Of a stretch of 64,000 nucleotides of DNA, positions 15,796 through 24,286 are shown in pieces. The notes beneath the pieces were generated by a model. It was given only the letters and a program-made list of their open reading frames with translations, searched no databases and was not told the DNA's origin. The first letter of the stretch is position 1, and every line of letters starts with the position of its first letter. This DNA comes from JAXGYX01 sp040772065 (GTDB lineage Bacteria > Bacillota > Clostridia > Saccharofermentanales > Fastidiosipilaceae), in the NCBI GenBank assembly GCA_040772065.1, contig JAXGYX010000001.1, positions 1,860,001 through 1,924,000 on the forward strand, in the 5' to 3' direction. Made by a program: the position numbers and the translations under genes.

Positions 15796-17268
15796 TTAAT
15801 GCTCAGTATCCGGGCCGTTAAGAGAGTCATCGACATGGGCGATCCGTTTGGCCAGCTCTTTTTTCGCTTCGATGTTGCTCTGACGCTGAATCATGATGCG
15901 TTGCGCCTGTGGGGAGCCCGCGCCGTGCATCGACTCCGTCAGGTAGCCGACCGCCGCTGTGCCCAATGTCAGATTTTCAACCAGACGCATGACACGCATG
16001 CGGTTCTCGGTGGCGATGTCGCTTCTGCCGCGCAGATATTTGCGTACATAAGGGCCCAGTTTCTCACTTCTCAAGTCCGCTTCGGACGGCTGGGAGACCA
16101 TGATGCCGCCGGCGATGTCCTGAGCCAGTCTGGAGATTTCATAAGGGAAGCGCGTCACATTCTGCTTGTTGATGTTGGCCAGCAGCATGTCGATCTCGTA
16201 GTTGCCCGCGGCGGTCAGATGACCTTCATGTGAGCAAGCGAGTCCCGAACAGTAAATGGTCTCGTTGAGATGAATCATTTCGATCAGCTTGTCTTTGATA
16301 TGGGAGGCTTTGGGCACGCCATTGTAATCCGCGGCCAACGCGGTCGCTCCGATCAGCACATCACCCACGCCAACTTTGCAAACATAGCTTTGTCTGTGAT
16401 AGCCCGCGAAGCGCTCCACCACGACTCCGGCGAATTCGGTCTCTCCGTTCATGAAGATGCGCTCGTTCGGCACAAATACATCTTCAAAGATAACCAGCGC
16501 CTCGGTGCCGCCATAGGTCCGGTTGCCCAGATCGATATCCGCTCCTTCTTCCAGTTTGCGGGTGTCGCAGGACTGACGTCCATAAATCATAAAGATACCT
16601 TCGGCATCGGTCGGCACCGCGAAACTGATCGCGTAGTCTTTATCTTCAGGGCGCAATGAGATGGTCGGCATCACGAGGACTTCATGAGAGTTGACCATAC
16701 CGGTCTGGTGAGCCTTCGCGCCGCGCACCACCACGCCGTCCGGACGACGTTCCACCACGCGCAGATATTGGTCGGGATCGTCCTGCATGCTGGGCGATTT
16801 GCCACGATCGCCTTTGGGGTCCGTCATCGCGCCGTCGACCACCAGGTCTTCGCTTTGAATTCTTTTCCAATATTCTTTGAAGCGTTCATGGTAGTTAGTG
16901 CCATGGGCCTTGTCGATGTCGTATGTCGTGCTGTAAGTCGCGTTCGCGGCGTCCAGTCCAACGCAGCGTTGGAAGCACGAGGCGGTCTGCTGTCCAAGCA
17001 TCCTTTGCATTTTGATCTTTTTGACCAAATCGTCCGTGCTCTGATGAATATGTGTGAAGCGGTTGATCTTCTCACCTGTCATATGGGAAGTGGCGACCAT
17101 CAAATCCTCATATTCCGGTTTTTCGGCATACTCAAAAGTCGCGGCCAATGAGTTCAGTGAGGGGCGAATGATCGGATGGTCGACCAGGTTGTCGACTTTC
17201 TCTCCGAACATGTAGACTTGCATGTTTAGTTTGCGCAAACTTTCGATGTACTCGTTTTTTGTTTTCAT
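15796..17268 (-). CDS. abfD: 4-hydroxybutyryl-CoA dehydratase / vinylacetyl-CoA isomerase
   Basis: Oxygen-sensitive FAD and [4Fe-4S] enzyme turning 4-hydroxybutyryl-CoA into crotonyl-CoA by a ketyl-radical mechanism. The protein has 490 residues, the family length, with 4-hydroxyphenylacetate-3-hydroxylase-like folds. The cluster ligands are visible as C98 and C102 (GQQTASCFQRC), H291 and C297 (GYHRQSYVCKVGVGDVLIG). From memory, the Clostridium aminobutyricum enzyme uses C99, C103, H292 and C299, so the last interval looks one residue shorter here. A clear AGGAG precedes the ATG. It has its own upstream promoter candidate in the gap after the dehydrogenase gene. Confidence 0.93.
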   Translation of the reverse strand: MKTKNEYIESLRKLNMQVYMFGEKVDNLVDHPIIRPSLNSLAATFEYAEKPEYEDLMVATSHMTGEKINRFTHIHQSTDDLVKKIKMQRMLGQQTASCFQRCVGLDAANATYSTTYDIDKAHGTNYHERFKEYWKRIQSEDLVVDGAMTDPKGDRGKSPSMQDDPDQYLRVVERRPDGVVVRGAKAHQTGMVNSHEVLVMPTISLRPEDKDYAISFAVPTDAEGIFMIYGRQSCDTRKLEEGADIDLGNRTYGGTEALVIFEDVFVPNERIFMNGETEFAGVVVERFAGYHRQSYVCKVGVGDVLIGATALAADYNGVPKASHIKDKLIEMIHLNETIYCSGLACSHEGHLTAAGNYEIDMLLANINKQNVTRFPYEISRLAQDIAGGIMVSQPSEADLRSEKLGPYVRKYLRGRSDIATENRMRVMRLVENLTLGTAAVGYLTESMHGAGSPQAQRIMIQRQSNIEAKKELAKRIAHVDDSLNGPDTEH

Positions 17269-17386
17269 TTTTTTTCTCCTAATATTACCCGAGAATACAC
17301 ATTGCCAAATCGTTTTGATCTAGAGAAGGGCGTATGAACTTTCACGTTCCCGGTGCGCGCGCAGCGGACCGCGACCGTCGACTCAT

Positions 17387-17415
17387 AGTATACCAAAAAA
17401 GCGGAAAACTGTCGA
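17387..17415 (-). promoter_or_regulatory. Promoter candidate for abfD and downstream genes
   Basis: On the minus strand TCGACA (17410-17415) and TATACT (17387-17392) are separated by exactly 17 bases. They lie in the 176-base gap between the 4-hydroxybutyrate dehydrogenase and dehydratase genes. Five of six bases match in each box. It would allow the dehydratase and butyrate genes to be transcribed without the first gene. Confidence 0.6.
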
Positions 17416-17444
17416 CAATCTCACTCATTTGTATATCTTGCGGG

Positions 17445-18557
17445 TTAGAGTCTCGCTTGGAATATTTCCGCCAGCGCGTTGGTATCGAGATACAGCTCAT
17501 TATTTTTGAGCAATCTTTGCTGATTGTCGAAGGTCATCTGAGCGAACACACCGATGTCCTCCTGAGTGGCTCCATAGGCGCTCATTTTCTCGAGAGGAGC
17601 AACTTCGTTCAGCAAATCTTCAAGAGCGTCAAGCGCGTCTTTTTCTGTGCCCAACACTTTTTTCAAAATTTGTTTCAATTTTAGTATTCTGCCACCGGGA
17701 TTGTGTTTTTCATAATACCTTAAAGTCTCAATGAAGAACTGATAACAGGCCTCACCGTGCGGAACGTGGAATTTTCCACCGAACGCGAAAGCCATCGCGT
17801 GCACCGTTCCACATCCGGAAACAACAAATGACAGGCCGGCGTAGCAGGACGCCAGCATATACTGTTGGTTCTCCGCGAAGCGCGCGTCGGGCCCGCATTC
17901 CCGCACATTCAGATATCCATTCAAAATCATTTCGATGGCGTTGATGGCGAACATCTCCGTGAATGGATTCCAATTTTTGCTGACCAGCGCCTCAGTGGCA
18001 TGGATCAAAGCGTCGACCGTGGTGTTGCAATACAGTTTATAAGGAATGGTGTTGAGCATTTCCGGAATCAGAACCGCGTAGTTCGAATACATCTCGGTGC
18101 TTTGCACACCCATTTTCAGATCCATGCGGGTGCGGTTCATGACGGCGACGTTGGTGATCTCACTGCCGGTGCCGGCGGTGGTCGGAACACAGATCAAATG
18201 TCTTTCCTTAACCACATTTTTAGGATCTTCGTAAAGGTCGTCCAGACTCGGAGTCCGTTTCAAGGCGAGAAACTTGCTGATGTCCATCACAGCGCCGCCA
18301 CCAATCGCGATCAAACGATTGAATTCATGCTTGTCAACATCTTTCATGATCGCCGCGACCATTGTGTCGGTCGGCTCACCTTCACCGTATTCTTCCTGAT
18401 AAATAACTGTACATTTTGGATCCACTTCAGGCAGCAGAGGTTCGTAAATATATCTATTGGTTAGAACCAAGTCGTCGGAATTCACCTGAAATTCCTCAAC
18501 AAACTCCTTGAACGTGTCGCATCCGTGGATGATCGGGCCAATTTGCATTAATCTCAT
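17445..18557 (-). CDS. Iron-containing alcohol dehydrogenase, probably NAD-dependent 4-hydroxybutyrate dehydrogenase
   Basis: Group III metal-dependent dehydrogenase of 370 residues, likely reducing succinate semialdehyde to 4-hydroxybutyrate. The nucleotide loop is in LIAIGGGAVMDISKFLALKR, with VPTTAGTGSEITNVAVM following. Metal-binding histidines are in DALIHATEALVSKNWNPFTEM and GCGTVHAMAFAFGGKFHVPHGEACY. It is the first gene of the cluster, and its substrate is inferred from the dehydratase and CoA-transferase that follow. No succinate-semialdehyde or 4-aminobutyrate gene is in the window, so the source of the semialdehyde must be encoded elsewhere. Confidence 0.88.
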   Translation of the reverse strand: MRLMQIGPIIHGCDTFKEFVEEFQVNSDDLVLTNRYIYEPLLPEVDPKCTVIYQEEYGEGEPTDTMVAAIMKDVDKHEFNRLIAIGGGAVMDISKFLALKRTPSLDDLYEDPKNVVKERHLICVPTTAGTGSEITNVAVMNRTRMDLKMGVQSTEMYSNYAVLIPEMLNTIPYKLYCNTTVDALIHATEALVSKNWNPFTEMFAINAIEMILNGYLNVRECGPDARFAENQQYMLASCYAGLSFVVSGCGTVHAMAFAFGGKFHVPHGEACYQFFIETLRYYEKHNPGGRILKLKQILKKVLGTEKDALDALEDLLNEVAPLEKMSAYGATQEDIGVFAQMTFDNQQRLLKNNELYLDTNALAEIFQARL

Positions 18558-18601
18558 GGTTCACTCTCTTTCCCTGCCTAGTCTGAAAGCAGCTAGTAAA
18601 T

Positions 18602-18618
18602 TAACAGATTGCCTGTTA
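18602..18618. promoter_or_regulatory. Operator-like palindrome downstream of the cluster promoter
   Basis: A perfect six-base inverted repeat (TAACAG, five-base spacer, CTGTTA) lies between the -10 box at 18637 and the start codon at 18557. That is just downstream of the expected transcription start. The position would suit a repressor that blocks the butyrate cluster. Confidence 0.4.
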
Positions 18619-18636
18619 TTGCGTAACTTTATATTA

Positions 18637-18664
18637 ATTCTAACAATGATTTCCATTCTTTCAA
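18637..18664 (-). promoter_or_regulatory. Main promoter candidate of the 4-hydroxybutyrate/butyrate cluster
   Basis: On the minus strand TTGAAA (18659-18664) and TAGAAT (18637-18642) are 16 bases apart in an AT-rich gap, about 80 bases ahead of the first gene. The rest of the 256-base gap (18558-18813) holds only the palindrome listed separately and no recognisable gene. Confidence 0.6.
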
Positions 18665-18813
18665 TCTCATTATTGTCTGAAATGACGTTTTCGCAGGGAT
18701 AGCGAATATAAAACGATCAGGAGTTAATCAATACTTACCGGCGTTTAGCGCATAATGCCCAAAACAAGCGCTCGGCGAACAACCCGATACCGCGGTTTTG
18801 CCTCGACAGTTGA

Positions 18814-19710
18814 TCATTTGTTGGCGTATTTGGGCAACCGAAGCGTGAGATTGGCGTGAGTTTTCCCCTCCGCGTTCGTCCACACACCTAATTGGGCCAT
18901 GACCGCTCCGTGCTCTTCACAAGCGTAGCCGGCTGTGAAACTTTTCTTTTTCGCCTTCCAGGCCGTCTCTCGGTACAACTTTCGCTCACATGCCGGACAA
19001 ATCAACTCCAGCCGATCGACGGTCCGCTGAATCTCCTCACCCTCCCGAAAAGGAGTCGGATCCAGAGAAATGACCGTTTTACGATTCAAATTGGGATCAT
19101 AGGCATAGCGCTGAACAAAATTATAGGTGTCAACGGAATCGTGAAGACGGGTCTTGTGATTCATCAAATCACGTAAAATCGCACCGGTGAACCAAGCGTC
19201 ATCCGTCGCGTTGTGAAACGTGCGCTCGGGCGGCGCGGCGATACCCAGCTGTTCGACCGCGTGGCGCACACTCCGTTGAGGCACTGTTTGATCCGCCAAT
19301 ACGTGAAACAAATGTTGAACATCCAGACAGTGTTCCGGCAGGCGGGACGGCAGTTCGTAAAACGCCAGGTTTTCTTTTAGCGGGCGCAGATCATTGTCAC
19401 TCCAGCTACAAAATATAAAAGGTCCGCCACACCAGCGCATAAAGCGCCGTGCGGCGGACTCAAATGGTTCTCCATCTCGCAAGAGGTCAGTCCATTTTTG
19501 GCGGGTCAGACCGGCTACCCAGGGATTGAGTTTTTGATAGATTTTAGGTTGCACCAGCGCGCTGAACTCATCGACAAACTCCAGTCGCGAATTCATGCGG
19601 ATCGCTCCGATCTCTGTTATTTCATAAGGTAGTTTCTCACGAATGGATTTCTCCACTCGACAATGAGGTCCGGCCATGTTCCACTCTAAATCAAATACAA
19701 CATATTCCAT
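18814..19710 (-). CDS. DEDD-family 3'-5' exonuclease
   Basis: Protein of 298 residues from the ATG at 19710, which has GAGG seven bases upstream; longer starts lack this. The N-terminal two thirds form an RNase T/DnaQ-like exonuclease: D7 and E9 in VVFDLEWN, then FCSWSDNDLRPLKENL, and FHNATDDAWFTGAIL carrying the last histidine and aspartate. This is the order of the four acidic metal ligands of the DEDDh class, as in KapD-like proteins. The last 80 residues contain two Cys pairs (LICPACERK, YACEEHG) that may form a small zinc-binding tail. The nucleic-acid substrate is not known. Confidence 0.82.
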   Translation of the reverse strand: MEYVVFDLEWNMAGPHCRVEKSIREKLPYEITEIGAIRMNSRLEFVDEFSALVQPKIYQKLNPWVAGLTRQKWTDLLRDGEPFESAARRFMRWCGGPFIFCSWSDNDLRPLKENLAFYELPSRLPEHCLDVQHLFHVLADQTVPQRSVRHAVEQLGIAAPPERTFHNATDDAWFTGAILRDLMNHKTRLHDSVDTYNFVQRYAYDPNLNRKTVISLDPTPFREGEEIQRTVDRLELICPACERKLYRETAWKAKKKSFTAGYACEEHGAVMAQLGVWTNAEGKTHANLTLRLPKYANK

Positions 19711-19771
19711 CGCTGACCTCATATTCAGGAGAAGTTTCATCATCCGCGCCAAACCACCGGCGCGTGAAACA

Positions 19772-20392
19772 TCAGGTGAAGCGGCGAATCGTCACGATCG
19801 GATACCGCCCACCGGCCAGGCGCCATGGGGTTTCCTCTATTCTACCTTGATTGGTATTGACATGACAAACGTTGCCATCTCCGACATATATACCCACGTG
19901 GGTCGCGGTACCGGAGTTTTTGGAATCGTACAAGACGATGTCTCCCTCCCTCAGGTCCGCGGCGTCCACCTCAGTGCCCACACCAAAATATTGAAAGGTG
20001 GTGCGTGGAACCTCAATATTGTTTTTCGCCATTACATGCTGCACGTATAGCGAACAGTCGAATGATCCGCGAGGACCGATCAGTTCGCGGGCGGTCCGGA
20101 CAATGCCCCGATTGATGCTAATTTTCGCCGCTTTCTCGGCGGATAACCCAATCAGCTCACTACGATCTTGAGCTTTTTGCGCCGCGGCGCGCAGATCCTG
20201 ATTGGACGGCATGCCTACCGCCACTTTATATGACTCAACCTCGGCGGCCGCCGCCTCTTCATTATTCAACGCCTTCGCGGATACCGTGTTTCCACCCAAT
20301 AACTGGGTCAAAACGATGATCATTGTTACCATCACTTTCAACAAACCGAACTGAATCGTTCGCGTATTGAAAGCCACTGCCTTCGCTTTCAT
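19772..20392 (-). CDS. Secreted NlpC/P60 cysteine peptidase
   Basis: Cell-wall hydrolase of 206 residues from the ATG at 20392, which has GAGAGG seven bases upstream. An N-terminal hydrophobic segment (LLKVMVTMIIVLTQLLGG, ending VSA) is a signal peptide. After a helical region rich in alanine and glutamate comes the catalytic domain: C113 in GSFDCSLYVQHVM, H165 in ATHVGIYVGDG and H177 in VCHVN. Such enzymes cut peptide bonds in peptidoglycan stems, usually the gamma-D-Glu-diamino acid link. There is no SH3 or LysM anchor. It is separated from rpoC by a strong terminator. Confidence 0.88.
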   Translation of the reverse strand: MKAKAVAFNTRTIQFGLLKVMVTMIIVLTQLLGGNTVSAKALNNEEAAAAEVESYKVAVGMPSNQDLRAAAQKAQDRSELIGLSAEKAAKISINRGIVRTARELIGPRGSFDCSLYVQHVMAKNNIEVPRTTFQYFGVGTEVDAADLREGDIVLYDSKNSGTATHVGIYVGDGNVCHVNTNQGRIEETPWRLAGGRYPIVTIRRFT

Positions 20393-20600
20393 TAAAATAC
20401 CTCTCAAATGTTGCAAATTTATTACGGTCTTTTGCAATGTTTGAATTTTACATTAGAGGTTTGATCGCGCAAGTGCATTCTTTGTTTTTTGTTTAAATCT
20501 TCTAAACAATATCAAGAGTTAATCATTTATTCGGATCTATTATCTATATTTTCACCATGATTTTGATTACAAAGGGCTCTGAAACGCTTTATTCTCAGAG

Positions 20601-20640
20601 AAAAACCCGCGGTCGTTTCATTTGGCCGCGGGTTTTTTTG
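20601..20640. terminator. Bidirectional intrinsic terminator after rpoC
   Basis: A ten-pair stem (AAACCCGCGG with CCGCGGGTTT) has T-runs on both strands: seven T on plus, five T on minus. It lies 60 bases beyond the rpoC stop codon. The remainder of the 20393-20699 gap is AT-rich; I see no gene in it. Confidence 0.88.
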
Positions 20641-20699
20641 ATCACTTTATGATAATTTAAGTATCGATCTGATTTGCTGAGCAATCGCCGCTTAACGCC

Positions 20700-23600
20700 T
20701 CAAACGATGGATCGCTCTGCTTCAATCAGCGCACGATTGTCCTCAATATTCGGCACAGGTGTAACATTTCGGTAACTCTTAATTCCGGTGCCGGCGGGAA
20801 TCAATTTACCAATGATGACGTTCTCTTTCAGGCCCAGCAACGGATCCACTTTTTTCTTTACCGCCGCATCGGTCAGCACCCGAGTGGTCTCCTGGAAGGA
20901 GGCCGCGGATAAGAATGAGTCAGTCGCCAACGAAGCTTTGGTTATGCCAAGCAACACACGTTTACCGACCGCGGGCTCGGCGCCGATCTTGACCAATTCT
21001 TCATTAATACGCTTCATTTCGTAAAGATCGATCATCGCGCCGGTCATCAGTTCTGAGTCACCCGGACTTTCCACACGGATCTTGCGCATCATCTGACGAG
21101 TGATAATCTCGACGTGCTTGTCGTTGATCTCGACACCATTGTTTTTATAAACCTTGATGACTTCGGAGATGATGTAGTTTTGCACACCCTTGACACCTTT
21201 AATTTTCATGATGTCATGCGGATTCACCGAACCGTCGGTCAACAGATCGCCGGCTTCAATAAAGTCACCGCTCTCAACCAACAAGGGAGCGCTGAACGGA
21301 ACGTTGTAGATTTCGCTCTCCAGCGATTCACTGTTTGTAATCGTGACCTCCCGCTTGGACTTGTCGGTCTCCTCAATCCGCACAATGCCCGAAATCTGAC
21401 TCATCAATGCCTGTCCTTTCGGTTTGCGCGCCTCAAACAACTCCTCGACACGGGGCAGACCCTGGGTGATGTCCTCATATGAGGCGATTCCACCGGTATG
21501 GAAGGTACGCATTGTAAGCTGGGTGCCGGGTTCACCGATCGACTGGGCGGCCATCACACCGACGGCTTCACCTTCCACGGTTGGCTGACCGGAGGCCAGA
21601 TTCATGCCATAGCAGTGTGAGCAGACGCCATGTCTGGCGTTGCAGGTCAGCACCGAGCGGATCGCCACTTTTTTGATCTGAGCGGCCTCGATCGCCTCGG
21701 CGATCTTGCCCGTGATCATGCCGTTCGCCTTGATGATGATCTCACCGGTTTCGGGATGGATGACGTCCTGCGCGCAGTTTCGCCCAATGATGCGGTCATG
21801 CAAAGATTTCAAGACACGTTTGGTGCTGCCGCTACCGGCCATCAACGCCGTCACTTCGATATATTCTTCCGTTCCGCATTCGTCACCGTTGATGATGACA
21901 TCCTGCGCCACGTCTACCAGCCGACGAGTCAGATAACCCGAGTCGGCGGTTTTCAGCGCGGTATCGGAAAGCGCCTTGCGGGCACCGTGCGAGGAGATGA
22001 AAAACTCCAACACATTCATGCCCTCGCGCAGATTGGATTTGATCGGGATCTCGATAACCTCTCCACTTGTGGCGGACATGTTTCCACGTATTCCCGCGAG
22101 CTGCTTGATTTGGTTCATCGAGCCACGCGCGCCGGAATCAGACATCATGAATATTGGATTGTCGGCCGGCAGACTGTCTTTCAACGCTTCGGTGATGTCG
22201 TCGGTCGTTTTGCGCCAAACCTTGATGGTCGCCGCCTTGCGCCCTTCTTCATTCAAGAGTCCACGCAAATACATATTATAGATTTTGTCGACGGTCGTTT
22301 CGGCTTCGGCGATGTAAGTCTTTTTCACCTCCGGAACAATCATGTCAAACACACCGATTGAAATACCGCTGCGGGTCGAGGCGTGATAGCCCATATCTTT
22401 GATTTGGTCCAACACCCGGGCCGTTTCGGTGATGCCGTTGATATTGATGCATTTGTCTATGATCAGGCCGAGCTTCTTCTTGTTAACCTGGAAGTCAATT
22501 TCCGGCGTCAATCGATTCTCGGCGATCGAACGGTCCACAAAACCAAGATTTTGCGGGATGATCTCATTAAACAGTAGGCGCCCAAATGTGCACTCGACCA
22601 GTTGGGTTATCGTTTGTCCGCTGAACTTACCCGTCATGCGGACTTTGATCTTGCTATGAACCGTGATCTCACGCACGTCAAAGGCCATCTGCGCTTCCGA
22701 CAACGAACTGAACGCGCGGCCGTCGCCGATCTGATCCTCACGTTCAGATGTCAGATAATAAATTCCAAGAACCATGTCCTGAGTCGGTACCGTGACCGGC
22801 TTTCCATCCTGAGGTTTCAAAAGGTTGTTCGCAGACAGCATCAGGAAGCGGGCTTCCGCCTGAGCCTCGGCTGAAAGCGGCACATGGACCGCCATCTGAT
22901 CGCCGTCAAAGTCCGCGTTGTAAGCGGTACAGACCAACGGATGCAGTTTGATCGCGTGTCCTTCCACCAAGATAGGTTCGAACGCCTGAATACCCAGCCG
23001 GTGCAAGGTCGGCGCGCGGTTGAGCAGGACAGGATGATCTTTAATGACCTCCTCAAGAATGTCCCAGACTTCGTCGGTGGCACGTTCCACCAGACGTTTG
23101 GCCGCTTTGATGTTTTGCGCGTGTCCGTCCTGAACCAGGCATTTCATGACAAACGGCTTGAACAGCTCAATCGCCATTTCTTTGGGCAGTCCACATTGAT
23201 GTAGCTTCAACTCGGGACCGACAACGATAACCGAACGTCCTGAATAGTCGACACGTTTGCCCAACAAGTTTTGTCTGAACCGCCCTTGTTTGCCTTTCAG
23301 CAGATCTGACAGTGATTTCAATGGTCGATTGCCCGCTCCGGTGACCGGTCGGCCGCGTCGGCCATTGTCGATTAAAGCGTCAACCGCCTCCTGCAGCATG
23401 CGTTTTTCATTGCGCACGATGATTTCCGGCGCGCCAAGCTCAAGCAACTTCTTCAAGCGGTTGTTGCGATTGATCACTCGTCGGTACAAGTCATTCAAAT
23501 CGGGGGTCGCAAAGCGGCCGCCATCCAGCTGCACCATCGGGCGCAACTCCGGTGGCAAGACCGGCAGGACCGAAAGGATCATCCAGCCGGGCTGTTGCCG

Positions 23601-24260
23601 GGACTTGGAGAACGCCTCGACAACCTCCAGCCGTTTGATCAAACGAACCTTCTTTTGGCCGGTGGCGCTTTCGAGTTCCACTTTCAACTCTTCTGCGTGT
23701 TTTTTGACATCAATCTCATCAAGCAATTCTTGAATCGCCTCGGCACCCATTCCGGCGCGGAAGCTGTTTCGGCCAAATTCCTTTTCTGTTTGACGGTATT
23801 CAAAATCGGTCAGCAATTGTTTGTAGACTAAGTTCGTGTCTCCGGGGTCCAGCACGATATAGCTGGCGAAGTAAAGCACTTTCTCCAGATTTCGCGGAGA
23901 CATGTCCAAAATCAAACCCATTCGGGATGGAATACCTCTAAAATACCAAATATGAGAAACCGGGCTGGCCAGTTCGATATGTCCCATTCGCTCCCGGCGA
24001 ACTTTGGATTTTGTCACCTCGACGCCACAGCGATCGCAGATGATGCCCTTGTAACGAATTTTCTTATATTTACCGCAATGACATTCCCAATCCTTTGTCG
24101 GACCAAAGATCCGCTCACAAAACAGGCCGTCGCGTTCAGGTTTCAATGTGCGGTAGTTTATGGTCTCAGGTTTTTTAACCTCACCATGGGACCACTCCTT
24201 AATCTTTTCCGGAGCGGCCAGACCAATTTGAATTGATTTAATATTGTTCATCTCTGACAT
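20700..24260 (-). CDS. rpoC: DNA-directed RNA polymerase subunit beta-prime
   Basis: Large catalytic subunit of RNA polymerase, close to the Firmicutes length of about 1200 residues. The N-terminal zinc site is CHCGKYKKIRYKGIICDRCGVEV. The catalytic magnesium loop is NADFDGDQM. The trigger-loop region has IGEPGTQLTMRTFHTGG, and a second zinc site lies around CNARHGVCSHCYGMN. I favour the ATG at 24260, with GGAAGGAG 11 bases upstream. An ATG at 24290 would overlap the rpoB stop by four bases (ATGA) and add ten residues before the conserved start. It is cotranscribed with rpoB. Confidence 0.97.
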   Translation of the reverse strand: MSEMNNIKSIQIGLAAPEKIKEWSHGEVKKPETINYRTLKPERDGLFCERIFGPTKDWECHCGKYKKIRYKGIICDRCGVEVTKSKVRRERMGHIELASPVSHIWYFRGIPSRMGLILDMSPRNLEKVLYFASYIVLDPGDTNLVYKQLLTDFEYRQTEKEFGRNSFRAGMGAEAIQELLDEIDVKKHAEELKVELESATGQKKVRLIKRLEVVEAFSKSRQQPGWMILSVLPVLPPELRPMVQLDGGRFATPDLNDLYRRVINRNNRLKKLLELGAPEIIVRNEKRMLQEAVDALIDNGRRGRPVTGAGNRPLKSLSDLLKGKQGRFRQNLLGKRVDYSGRSVIVVGPELKLHQCGLPKEMAIELFKPFVMKCLVQDGHAQNIKAAKRLVERATDEVWDILEEVIKDHPVLLNRAPTLHRLGIQAFEPILVEGHAIKLHPLVCTAYNADFDGDQMAVHVPLSAEAQAEARFLMLSANNLLKPQDGKPVTVPTQDMVLGIYYLTSEREDQIGDGRAFSSLSEAQMAFDVREITVHSKIKVRMTGKFSGQTITQLVECTFGRLLFNEIIPQNLGFVDRSIAENRLTPEIDFQVNKKKLGLIIDKCININGITETARVLDQIKDMGYHASTRSGISIGVFDMIVPEVKKTYIAEAETTVDKIYNMYLRGLLNEEGRKAATIKVWRKTTDDITEALKDSLPADNPIFMMSDSGARGSMNQIKQLAGIRGNMSATSGEVIEIPIKSNLREGMNVLEFFISSHGARKALSDTALKTADSGYLTRRLVDVAQDVIINGDECGTEEYIEVTALMAGSGSTKRVLKSLHDRIIGRNCAQDVIHPETGEIIIKANGMITGKIAEAIEAAQIKKVAIRSVLTCNARHGVCSHCYGMNLASGQPTVEGEAVGVMAAQSIGEPGTQLTMRTFHTGGIASYEDITQGLPRVEELFEARKPKGQALMSQISGIVRIEETDKSKREVTITNSESLESEIYNVPFSAPLLVESGDFIEAGDLLTDGSVNPHDIMKIKGVKGVQNYIISEVIKVYKNNGVEINDKHVEIITRQMMRKIRVESPGDSELMTGAMIDLYEMKRINEELVKIGAEPAVGKRVLLGITKASLATDSFLSAASFQETTRVLTDAAVKKKVDPLLGLKENVIIGKLIPAGTGIKSYRNVTPVPNIEDNRALIEAERSIV

Positions 24261-24286
24261 CGAATTATTGACTCCTTCCGCGCTGA

